In this document: positions 14,542 to 22,664 of the stretch, one piece after another
How positions within the stretch are numbered: position 1 is the stretch's first letter
How the letters are laid out: each line of letters begins with the position of its first letter
Assembly (NCBI RefSeq): GCF_018332655.1
Contig: NZ_BOQL01000006.1
Coordinates: 124,001-188,000 of the forward strand
Direction of reading: 5' to 3'
Source: Actinoplanes auranticolor
GTDB lineage: Bacteria > Actinomycetota > Actinomycetes > Mycobacteriales > Micromonosporaceae
Length of the DNA stretch: 64,000 bases
Translations under genes and position numbers: made by a program
Notes under the pieces: model-generated
What the model was told of the DNA's origin: nothing
Database searches by the model: none
Seen by the model: the letters and a program-made list of their open reading frames with translations, nothing else

Positions 14542-15738
14542 ATGACGACGCCGGTCGAACGACCCCGGATCCTGCTGGTCGACGACGAGCCGAACCTCCT
14601 CGACGGCCTCCGCCGGCAGCTGCGCCGCGACTTCACGGTCGAGACGGCCGTCGGCGCCGCGAACGGCCTGTTCGCCCTGAAGCCGGACGACCCGTTCGCG
14701 GTGATCGTGTCCGACTTCCTGATGCCGGGCATCAACGGGGCCGAGTTCCTGGCCGCGGCGGCCAAGGCGGCCCCGACCAGCACCCGCATGCTGCTCACCG
14801 GGCACACCAGCCTGGCCGACGCGGCGATCACCGTGAACCAGGGCCGGGTCTTCCGGATGCTGCTCAAGCCGGTCGACACCGACACCATGACCGCCGCCCT
14901 GCGTGACTGCGTGACCCAGCACAAGCTCGTCGTGTCCGAACGCGAGCTGCTGGAACGCACCCTGCAGGGCAGCGTCAAGGCGCTGTCCGACGTGCTGTCG
15001 CTGGCCAGCCCGGCCGCGTTCGGCCGCGCCGCCCGGATGCGCCGGGTCGCCTCCGCGATCCTCGACCGCGTGGAGGTCGAGGACCGGTGGGCCGCCGAGC
15101 TGGCCGTCGAGATGGCGCAGCTGGGCATCGTCGCGCTGCCGCCCACCGTGGCCGCCAAACTGGACACCGGCGCTGAGCTGGCCCTCGCGGAGCAGCAGAT
15201 GGTGGACGAGCTGCCGGCCGTCGCCGAACAGCTCATCTCGCCCATTCCCCGGATGGCCCCGGTGGCCGATTGCATCCACTACTCCCGCAAGGGGTTCGAC
15301 GGATCGGGCACGCCGGCGGACGGTGTCACCGGCGACCGGATCCCGTTCGGCGGCCGGCTGCTGCGGCTGGTCCAGGACCACGACGCGCTGCTGCTGCAGG
15401 GGATGTCACCGACGGTCGCGCTGGCGACCCTGCGGACCCGGTCGCGCCTCTACGATCCCGCCCTGCTGGAGGCCTTCTCGTCCACCGCCGCGGCGGCCGC
15501 CGAGACCATCCGCGGGGTGATGCTGGCCGACCTGCAGGCCGGCATGGTGCTGGCCGCCGCGGTCCGCAACCGGTCGGACGTCCTGCTGGTCAACGCCGGT
15601 CAGGAGGTCACCGTCGGTCTCATCACCCGGCTGCGCAACTTCGCCGCCCTCGAGGACGGCGTCGCCGAGCCGCTGATGGTCCTGGACGAATCCGGGGTCA
15701 GCGCCGCTGCCGAGCCTGCTCCCGTCGCCATCGGGTGA
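14542..15738 (+). CDS. Response regulator with degenerate HD-GYP-like output domain
   Basis: A 398-residue protein. The receiver domain (about 8-125) has D58 in VIVSDFLMPG and a conserved Lys in LLKPVD. The remainder aligns by pattern with RpfG-type HD-GYP c-di-GMP phosphodiesterases, but the HD metal pair position reads EMAQLGIVALPP and the GYP motif reads FDGSGTP, so key metal ligands are lost and activity is unlikely. The C-terminal ~70 residues form a further small domain. GAGGAG precedes the ATG. The end of the gene overlaps the convergent HDOD regulator by 41 bp. Confidence 0.85.
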   Translation: MTTPVERPRILLVDDEPNLLDGLRRQLRRDFTVETAVGAANGLFALKPDDPFAVIVSDFLMPGINGAEFLAAAAKAAPTSTRMLLTGHTSLADAAITVNQGRVFRMLLKPVDTDTMTAALRDCVTQHKLVVSERELLERTLQGSVKALSDVLSLASPAAFGRAARMRRVASAILDRVEVEDRWAAELAVEMAQLGIVALPPTVAAKLDTGAELALAEQQMVDELPAVAEQLISPIPRMAPVADCIHYSRKGFDGSGTPADGVTGDRIPFGGRLLRLVQDHDALLLQGMSPTVALATLRTRSRLYDPALLEAFSSTAAAAAETIRGVMLADLQAGMVLAAAVRNRSDVLLVNAGQEVTVGLITRLRNFAALEDGVAEPLMVLDESGVSAAAEPAPVAIG

Positions 15739-16918
15739 TCACCTCGAGGTCCCGGCCGGCGAGCTGATCATCGTCCAGCGGGGTCGGGCCGAGCGGTCCG
15801 CACACCGGTCCCAGCTCCGCCTCGACCACCACGTGGGCCAGCGCCACGGCGGTGGACGCGTCGGAGACCGCGCCCGGCGGCACCGTCACGGCATGGCCGG
15901 CGACCGCCTCGATCACCGGATCCGGCAGTCCCCAGAAACGCAGCAGGTCGGCCCCGGCGTCGATGTGCGAGAAGCCGATGACCGACGACTCGGTCACGCA
16001 CAGGAAGGCGGCGTCGGCCGGGTCCGCGGCGCGCCAGGACTCCAGGGACTCGGCGAACTCCCGCGGACGCATGGAGGCGAGCACCAGCTGCCCGACCTCG
16101 TGCAGCAGGCCCGCGGTGAAGGCGTTGCTCTCCCAGTCGGTGCCGTCGGCGAACATCCGGCACAGCCGCGATGTCTCCACCGAGTGCAGCGTCAGCGCCT
16201 CCAGCCACTCCACCGGCAGCCCGCCGCTGACGTCGAACGTGCGGATCAGGTCGTGCATCAGCACCAGGCCGCGCACCGTCGGCACGCCCAGCAGCGCCGT
16301 CGCCTGGCCCACGTCGCTGATCTTGCGGCCCACCGTGTACGCCGACGAGTTGACCAGCTGAAGCACCTTGGCGGTGGCGGCGGGATCCCGCTCGATGACG
16401 GTGCCGATGGAGTACGCCGACGCCTCGTCGGAATCCAGGGCCTCGATGAGCTCGACGAGGGTGTGCGGCGGGCTCGGCAGCGACTGCACGTCGGCCCGGT
16501 CCGGCCGTGCGCCCGTACCGGTGGGGGCCCGCACGTCGATCAGCCGTTCCACCGTGGCCACCAGCTGCTCGGGTGAGCTCGGCTTGGTCAGGAACTCGTG
16601 GGCCAGCACCATGATGCTGAGCAGGTTGTCCTCGTTGGTCTGCCCGGACAGGATCACCCGGGCCGTGCCGGGATACTCCAGGCGTACGCGTTCCAGCAGC
16701 TGCGCGCCGTTCATCCCGGGCATCCGGTAGTCGGAGACGATCACGTCGCACGGCCGGTCCCGCAGCGCGGCCAGGGCGGCCTCGCCCCCCTCGGCGAAGG
16801 ACATGTCCCAGCGGTCCCGGTGGGTGCGCAGCATCCGGCGCAGGCCGCCGAGGATCCGGGGCTCGTCGTCGACGAACAGGATGTGCGGTCGCGGGGCCAC
16901 CGCGTTGACCTCGGTCAT
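15698..16918 (-). CDS. Response regulator with HDOD output domain (paralogue)
   Basis: A 406-residue receiver-HDOD protein with the same architecture as the one at 8803-9996: acidic pair D17/D18 in FVDDEPRI, phosphoacceptor D63 in VIVSDYRMPG, Lys in FLTKPSS, then an HDOD domain at about 150-350. It lies directly downstream of its kinase on the minus strand; its ATG overlaps the kinase stop by four bases, so they are coupled. Its 3' end overlaps the convergent response regulator by 41 bp. No DNA-binding domain is present; output is likely by protein contact. Confidence 0.9.
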   Translation of the reverse strand: MTEVNAVAPRPHILFVDDEPRILGGLRRMLRTHRDRWDMSFAEGGEAALAALRDRPCDVIVSDYRMPGMNGAQLLERVRLEYPGTARVILSGQTNEDNLLSIMVLAHEFLTKPSSPEQLVATVERLIDVRAPTGTGARPDRADVQSLPSPPHTLVELIEALDSDEASAYSIGTVIERDPAATAKVLQLVNSSAYTVGRKISDVGQATALLGVPTVRGLVLMHDLIRTFDVSGGLPVEWLEALTLHSVETSRLCRMFADGTDWESNAFTAGLLHEVGQLVLASMRPREFAESLESWRAADPADAAFLCVTESSVIGFSHIDAGADLLRFWGLPDPVIEAVAGHAVTVPPGAVSDASTAVALAHVVVEAELGPVCGPLGPTPLDDDQLAGRDLEVITRWRREQARQRR

Positions 16919-19098
16919 CGCGAGGCCTCCGCGAGCTGGCCGGCCGGCTGCGGCTCGTCGAGGCCGGCGACCGGCAGCCGTACGGTGAAGACCGTGCCGG
17001 CCCCGACCGCGCTGGTGAAGTCGATCGTCCCGCCGTGCCGGTCGGCCACCAGGGTACGGACCAGCGCGAGTCCCTGGCCCGTGCCGGTGCCCACCTCCTT
17101 GGTGGTGAAGAACGGGTCGAACAGCTTGTCCGCGATCTCCGGAGGCACCCCCGTGCCGGTGTCGGCGACCTCGATGACCGCGTACCCGTCGTCCAGCCTG
17201 GTGCTGATCCGGATCGTGCCGCGGCCGCGGTCGGCCGCGCCGATCGCGTGGGCGGCGTTGACCACCAGGTTCAGCACGACCTGGTTGATGTCGCCCAGGT
17301 GGCAGTGCACCAGCGGCAGGTCCCCGAGGTCGGTCTCGACGTCGGCGGTGTACTTGATCTCGTTGTTGGCCACCACGATGGTGTTCCTGATCGCCTCGTT
17401 GAGGTCGGCCCGGCTCTTCTCCTCGGTGCCGGGGTGGCCGAAGGCCTTCATCGCGCGCACGATGTGGGCCACCCGGTTGATGCCCTCCAGCGTCTGCGAG
17501 ATGGCCACCGGCACCTCCTCCATCACGAACTCGATGTCGACCTCGGTCGCCACCGCGTCCAGTTCGCGCAGCGCGGTCTCGATGTCACCCTGGGCCTGCG
17601 CGGTCGCCACCAGCTCCCGGTACGCCCCGAGCAGCCGGTCCAGGTCGGTGAAGGCGGTGTCCAGGAAACGCACGTTGTCCCCGACGAACTGGATCGGCGT
17701 GTTGATCTCGTGGGCGATGCCGGCGGCGAGCCGGCCGACCGACTCCAGCTTCTGCGCGTGCCGCAGCTCCAGCTCGAGGCGGTGCCGCTCGGAGACGTCG
17801 CGGGCGGTGAAGACGATGCTGCGGGAGCCGTCGTGCTCGCTCACGTACTCGATCAGGGCCTCCACGTCGGTCCAGTCGGCGCTGGCCCGGCCGCGGATCC
17901 GGCAGGGCGTGGCCGCCGGCCGTTCGAACGACGACGCGACGTCCCGCAGGGCGGCCACGTCGCTCTCGTGCACCAGGGACCAGATGTCGCTGCCCACGAG
18001 CTCCTCGCCCGGGCAGGCGAGCATCATCTCCGCCGCCGGGTTCACGAAGCGGATCTGGCCCGCCTCGCCGGCCAGGATGAGCGCGTCGGCGGAGTGCTCC
18101 ACCACGATGCTCAGCCGCGACCGGCTCAGCAGCTGGTCGAGGGTGAGTGCCGCCTCGTCCGCCAGGGTCGTCATCGAGGCCGACAGGTCGTCGGTCGGCC
18201 GCCGGTCGAGCGCCAGCACCAGCATGCCGAAGACGTCGCCGTGCGCGGCCATCGGTGCCAGCATGACCACCGCGTGCGGGGGGAGCCGGAGGACCTCGGT
18301 GACCTCGGCGGCGGCCTCGTCGCAGACCATCGCGTAGCCGCCCGGCCGCAGCGCCGCCCGGGTCTGCGCGGGCAGCATCGCCAGCTCGGTGACCCAGCCG
18401 GCGGCCTCGCTGCCCACGTGCCCGGCGGCGGCGATGACGTGCAGCCTCGGGCCGGTGACCGTGAAGATGAGCGCGGCGCTCGCGGCCCGGTCCATGCTGA
18501 GCGCGGCGCCCAGGGTCACGTCCATCGCCTCGCCGCGGGTGGTGGAGGCGACCAGCCCGCCCCCGGCCGACGCCAGGGTGCCCTCCCGGTCGGCCGACCG
18601 GTCCCGGGCGCTGCTGCCGCGGGCCAGGACGTGGTTGACGCCGAGCGAGATCAGCGCGGTGCAGAACAGCGGGATCGCGACGCCGGCCGGGATGTCGAAC
18701 TGCACGACGCCGATGCTCATGATCGCGCAGATCACCAGGACCGCGAGGATCTTCTCCCGCAGGCGGCCGTAGAGCGACCGGAAGTTGACCCAGACGATGC
18801 ACAGGCCGACGGTGATGCCGAAGTTTGAGCCCGCGGCCACCAGGCAGACGCAGGCGCCCTCGAAGATCCAGCTCCAGGCGGGGAAGCGTTGCCGGCGGTA
18901 CCCGGCGTAGAGCCACCCCACGACGACCAGCGCGCCCACCACAGCCGGGACGGCCAGCGCGGACCGGTGACCGCTGAGACCCCACAGGCCGAACAGCGGC
19001 CAGACCAGCAGAATGCCCAGGAACAGGGTGCGGATCTGGCCGAGCATGGTGTCCGTGCTGCGGAGCCAGCGTCGTGCCCACAACGCCCCACCTGCCAT
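16915..19098 (-). CDS. Membrane sensor histidine kinase with GAF and PAS domains
   Basis: A 727-residue kinase. Five to six N-terminal hydrophobic segments (~20-165) precede a GAF-like region (~190-325), a PAS domain (~330-440) and a catalytic core with H463 in GIAHEINTPIQFVGDN, the N box NLVVNAAHAI, DTGTGVP and GTGQGLAL. The core from the H box onwards is close to that of the kinase at 6842-8806, but the sensory part differs, so domain shuffling followed duplication. GGAGGG precedes the ATG at 19098. A -10-like TATAGA lies about 50 bp upstream on the minus strand. Confidence 0.9.
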   Translation of the reverse strand: MAGGALWARRWLRSTDTMLGQIRTLFLGILLVWPLFGLWGLSGHRSALAVPAVVGALVVVGWLYAGYRRQRFPAWSWIFEGACVCLVAAGSNFGITVGLCIVWVNFRSLYGRLREKILAVLVICAIMSIGVVQFDIPAGVAIPLFCTALISLGVNHVLARGSSARDRSADREGTLASAGGGLVASTTRGEAMDVTLGAALSMDRAASAALIFTVTGPRLHVIAAAGHVGSEAAGWVTELAMLPAQTRAALRPGGYAMVCDEAAAEVTEVLRLPPHAVVMLAPMAAHGDVFGMLVLALDRRPTDDLSASMTTLADEAALTLDQLLSRSRLSIVVEHSADALILAGEAGQIRFVNPAAEMMLACPGEELVGSDIWSLVHESDVAALRDVASSFERPAATPCRIRGRASADWTDVEALIEYVSEHDGSRSIVFTARDVSERHRLELELRHAQKLESVGRLAAGIAHEINTPIQFVGDNVRFLDTAFTDLDRLLGAYRELVATAQAQGDIETALRELDAVATEVDIEFVMEEVPVAISQTLEGINRVAHIVRAMKAFGHPGTEEKSRADLNEAIRNTIVVANNEIKYTADVETDLGDLPLVHCHLGDINQVVLNLVVNAAHAIGAADRGRGTIRISTRLDDGYAVIEVADTGTGVPPEIADKLFDPFFTTKEVGTGTGQGLALVRTLVADRHGGTIDFTSAVGAGTVFTVRLPVAGLDEPQPAGQLAEASR

Positions 19099-19214
19099 GG
19101 CCGTCCCTCCAGCCAGCCGGAAACCACCAGTTACCGGACCGATGGTCTATATCGGTTCATGCTCTCAGAAACCATGGCGTCGTCGCCGGGTAAGCCGGAA
19201 TGCTGCCACGCAGG

Positions 19215-22200
19215 TCAGAGCGTCGAGCGGCCGCCGGTGGCCCGATCACCCGCGGTGGCCGCGGCCAGGTGGGCGGTCCGGTCGAGGCCCAGCGCCGACC
19301 GCTCTCCCGCGGGCAGGTGACGACCGAGCTCTTCGTGGGCGCGGGCCAGCTCGTACGGCATCCGCAGCTCCTCGGCCAGCCGCGCCGCCCGCGCCCAGGC
19401 CCGCAGCGCGCGGCCGGGGTGGCCGTTCAGCCGGGCCAGCCGGCCGGCGCAGAGCAGGGCCCGCGGCCGGGCCATCGGGAACCGGGCGGCGTAGCGGCGC
19501 AACCGGCGGACGGCGACCGCTGCGGTCGCGCGCAGCTCGGCGGGGGCGGGCTCCGGGCCGGGGTCGAGCAGGGCCAGGCACACCTCGGCGGTGCCGGCGT
19601 GCGCCTCCAGTGCGTACTGCTCGAGGGACGGCTGCGGGCCGACCAGCTGGTCCGCCGTGCGTATCGAGCGCCAGGCGCCGGTCCGGTCGCCGGCGGCGAG
19701 GGCCGCCCGGGCCCGGGCCACGTGCAGCCGGCCGGTGTCGACGCCGGGCGCCTCCGGCAGCAGCCGCTCGGCCCGCGCCAGCCATCCGGGCAGGGCCGGA
19801 TCCGCCGGGTCGGTGCGCAGGGCGGTCTCGATGAGGACGAGCAGCCCCCACTTCTCCACGACCGGGTCCCGGCGGTCCCGGCCGCCGGCCATCGCCTCGG
19901 CGCCCAGGGCGGCCGACTGCTCGTAGCGGGCCGCCATGTAGTGCGCGACCCCGGCGATCAATAGGGCCTCGTCGCTCCACCGGTGCATCGGGGTACGCCG
20001 GCCCAGCTCCCGCACCCGGCCGGTGACCGTCTCGACCGCCGCCCAGTCGCCGGCCCCGAGCCAGTACAGGCCGCCCACGATGCCGACCCAGGAGATGGTC
20101 ACCGGATCGGCGGTCCGCTCGACGGCCGCGGTGACCGCGTCCAGCTGACGCCGGGCCGTCCCGTGCCGGCCCAGCGTGCCCAGCACCATGCCCAGCCCGG
20201 CCCGGCAGCGCACGGCCAGGTCGAGATCACCGGCGCCCTCGGCGTCGTCGAGGGCCCGCAGCGAGGTCGGCAGGACCATCTCGCGCGCCTGCAGCACCCA
20301 GTAGACCTCGATGATGGTGAAGCCGGCCGCGGCCCGCTCGTGTGCGATCTCCCGCAGGTCGTCGCGGCGTTGCGGGCGACGGCCACCCGCGAATCGGCGC
20401 AGCGCCTGCCCGGCCAGCACCCGCAGCCGGCCGGCGGCCGACACCGGGACCGGCCGGCCGAGCAGGCTCAGCGCCTGCTCCAGGTGGTGCCGGGCCGCGT
20501 GCTCGGCGCCGAGCTGCTGGTGGGCCTCGCCGAGCAGGCGCTGCCAGCGGGCCCGGTGCAACGGGGTGATGTCGTCGCGCCGGAGTGCCGTACCGAAGCA
20601 GGTCCGGGCCTCGCGGAACGCCCCCGTCCGCCGGTGCAGCTGCCAGAGCTGCCGCAGGTGCTCGTCCAGGGTGACCGGATCGGCGTGGGCGAGCAGCCAG
20701 TCCGTGGCCGCGCGCAGGTTCTCCGCGTCGGCCGCCGCCTCGGCCGGTGCGGGCACCAGGGCGGCGAAATGCCCGGCGTGGCGGCGCCGCGTCCGGGACT
20801 CCTCCGCCGGATCGGCGGCGAGCAGCTCGGCCGCGTACTGCCGGAGCAGCTCGTGCATGCTGTAGCGACCGTCCGGGCCCACCGTGACCAGGGAGTGGTC
20901 GACCAGGGCGGTGAGCAGCGGCAGGTCGGCGTCCGCGACCGCGGCGGCCGCCGCCAGGTCGAAGCCGCCGCGCAGCACCGACAGCCGGCGCAGCACGCCG
21001 CGCTCCTCGTCGGTGAGCAGCTCGCAGGACCAGTCGATGACCGTGCGCAGGCTCCGGTGCCGGGGCTCGACGTCGGCGGACGTGGTCCGCAACAGGTCCG
21101 GGCCGGCCGCCAGCCGGTCGGCGATGGCCTGCGGCCCGGCGCCGCGCACCCACCGGGCGGCCAGCTCGATGGCCAGCGGGACGCCGGCCACCAGCCGGCA
21201 CAGCCGCGCCACGTCCTCGTCGCCGGAGCCGGTCGCATAGCCGGGCCGCAGCAGCCGGGCCCGTTCGTCGAACAGCTGCACCGCCTCGTACTCGGCGGCG
21301 CGGGCCCCCGCTCCCGGAGGCGGGCACGGCAGGCCGGCCACCTCGACCAGCCATTCCGCTCCGAGGGCGAGCCGGCGGCGGGAGGTGGCCAGGATCTGCG
21401 TCGCGGGCGAGCGGCGCAGCAGCTCGGCGATCGTCGCCGCGGCGCCGGTCAGGTGCTCGAGGTTGTCGAGCACGAGCAGCATGTCCCGCTCGGCCAGGTG
21501 CTCGGCCAGCACCTCCAGCGGGTCGCGGGGCACCGTGCCGGCCAGCCCCAGGGCCCGGGCCAGTCCACCCACGACGACGTCGGCGGTGTCGTCCGTGCCC
21601 ACGAAGGACACGAACACCGTGCCGTCCCGGTGGCGCTCGCGCCGGGCGGCCGCGGTCTCCACCGCCAGCCGGGTCTTGCCGATGCCGCCCGGGCCGACCA
21701 GGGTGACCAGCCGGCACGCCGGGTCGTCGAGCAGCTCGTGCAGCCGGTTCAGCTCGGCGGTGCGCCCGATCAGCGTCGTCAGCGGGCGCGGCAGCTCCGG
21801 CACCGGCGCGGGCGCGGGCCCGGGCAGCTCGGTGAAGCCGGCCGCCGCGGCGATCTCGTCGCGCAGGGCCGAGGTGGTCGGCGAGGGGGCCACCCCCAGC
21901 TCGTCGCGCAGCAGATAGCGGCAGGTCTCGTACTGGGCCAGGGCGGCGCTGCGCCGGCCGGCGGCGGCCAGGAACCACATCAGCGCGCGGTGCGCCTCCT
22001 CGGTGAGCTGGTCCAGCTCCAGCATGCGCCGGGCGACCTCGATGCCGGTGGCGGTGTCGCGCTGGTCGCGGGCACACCGCAGTGCGCGGTCCAGCACCGC
22101 CAGCATGTCGGCCCGGGCGGCGGCGCGGCGCCCGGTCAGCCACTCGTCGAAGACCGGGGCGCCGGGCACGGTGAAACCGTCGAGGAACTCGCCCCGGCAG

Positions 22201-22568
22201 AGCCGGACCGCGGCCGGCAGGCCGGCGTCATCGTGCTCCGCGGTGGCCGCCCGGGCGACCTCGGCGGCGTCCACCCAGACCGGCTCGCCGGGATCCAGGG
22301 CCACCGTCTGCCGGGTCGCCACCAGGTGCCCGGGCAGGACCCGGCGCAGCTTGGTCAGCACCAGCCGCAGATTGGCCCGCGCGGTCGGCTCGGGCAGCTC
22401 GCTCCAGAGCAGCCCGGCGAGCGCGGAGCGGGAGTGCGGAGCGCCGGTCACCGCGAGGTAGAAGACCAGGGCCGCCGCCTTGACGGACGCCAGCTCCGCG
22501 AGTGGACGTCCACCCACGGTCAGCTCGGCCGCGCCGAGCACCCGGACCCGCAGCTCCTCGTGCGCCAT
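19215..22568 (-). CDS. SARP/AfsR-type transcriptional regulator with NTPase and TPR-like domains
   Basis: A 1117-residue regulator. Residues ~5-95 form an OmpR-like winged-helix DNA-binding domain, ~100-245 a bacterial transcriptional activation domain, then an NB-ARC/STAND ATPase with the P-loop GPGGIGKT near residue 295 and a Walker B LLVLDNLE, and a long alpha-helical TPR-like C-terminal half. This is the AfsR layout that activates secondary metabolism or differentiation genes in actinomycetes. The ATG at 22568 was preferred over one 27 bases upstream. It is divergent from an acyl-CoA ligase at 22665, the most obvious nearby target. No biosynthetic core genes are present around it. Confidence 0.9.
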   Translation of the reverse strand: MAHEELRVRVLGAAELTVGGRPLAELASVKAAALVFYLAVTGAPHSRSALAGLLWSELPEPTARANLRLVLTKLRRVLPGHLVATRQTVALDPGEPVWVDAAEVARAATAEHDDAGLPAAVRLCRGEFLDGFTVPGAPVFDEWLTGRRAAARADMLAVLDRALRCARDQRDTATGIEVARRMLELDQLTEEAHRALMWFLAAAGRRSAALAQYETCRYLLRDELGVAPSPTTSALRDEIAAAAGFTELPGPAPAPVPELPRPLTTLIGRTAELNRLHELLDDPACRLVTLVGPGGIGKTRLAVETAAARRERHRDGTVFVSFVGTDDTADVVVGGLARALGLAGTVPRDPLEVLAEHLAERDMLLVLDNLEHLTGAAATIAELLRRSPATQILATSRRRLALGAEWLVEVAGLPCPPPGAGARAAEYEAVQLFDERARLLRPGYATGSGDEDVARLCRLVAGVPLAIELAARWVRGAGPQAIADRLAAGPDLLRTTSADVEPRHRSLRTVIDWSCELLTDEERGVLRRLSVLRGGFDLAAAAAVADADLPLLTALVDHSLVTVGPDGRYSMHELLRQYAAELLAADPAEESRTRRRHAGHFAALVPAPAEAAADAENLRAATDWLLAHADPVTLDEHLRQLWQLHRRTGAFREARTCFGTALRRDDITPLHRARWQRLLGEAHQQLGAEHAARHHLEQALSLLGRPVPVSAAGRLRVLAGQALRRFAGGRRPQRRDDLREIAHERAAAGFTIIEVYWVLQAREMVLPTSLRALDDAEGAGDLDLAVRCRAGLGMVLGTLGRHGTARRQLDAVTAAVERTADPVTISWVGIVGGLYWLGAGDWAAVETVTGRVRELGRRTPMHRWSDEALLIAGVAHYMAARYEQSAALGAEAMAGGRDRRDPVVEKWGLLVLIETALRTDPADPALPGWLARAERLLPEAPGVDTGRLHVARARAALAAGDRTGAWRSIRTADQLVGPQPSLEQYALEAHAGTAEVCLALLDPGPEPAPAELRATAAVAVRRLRRYAARFPMARPRALLCAGRLARLNGHPGRALRAWARAARLAEELRMPYELARAHEELGRHLPAGERSALGLDRTAHLAAATAGDRATGGRSTL

Positions 22569-22651
22569 CCCCACCGCCGTCGTCAGCAGGCACATTACCG
22601 CGAACCACGCCGCGCCAACGGTCGGGAAACGGACCGCACACGATCGCTTCC

Positions 22652-22657
22652 TACGGT
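22652..22657 (+). promoter_or_regulatory. Putative leaderless -10 element for the acyl-CoA ligase
   Basis: TACGGT ends 7 bases before the ATG at 22665, and no Shine-Dalgarno sequence is present. This TANNNT-to-start spacing is characteristic of leaderless transcription in actinobacteria. Confidence 0.5.
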
Positions 22658-22664
22658 CCGGGTC

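Noticed and set aside
12699..15275. An 858-codon minus-strand open frame opposite the kinase and response regulator
   Set aside because: Antisense shadow of two genes with complete catalytic motifs; no recognisable protein features.
19983..22664. A long plus-strand frame in phase with the acyl-CoA ligase upstream of its ATG
   Set aside because: It is antisense to the SARP regulator; the ligase domain begins only after 22665 and a leaderless promoter fits that start.
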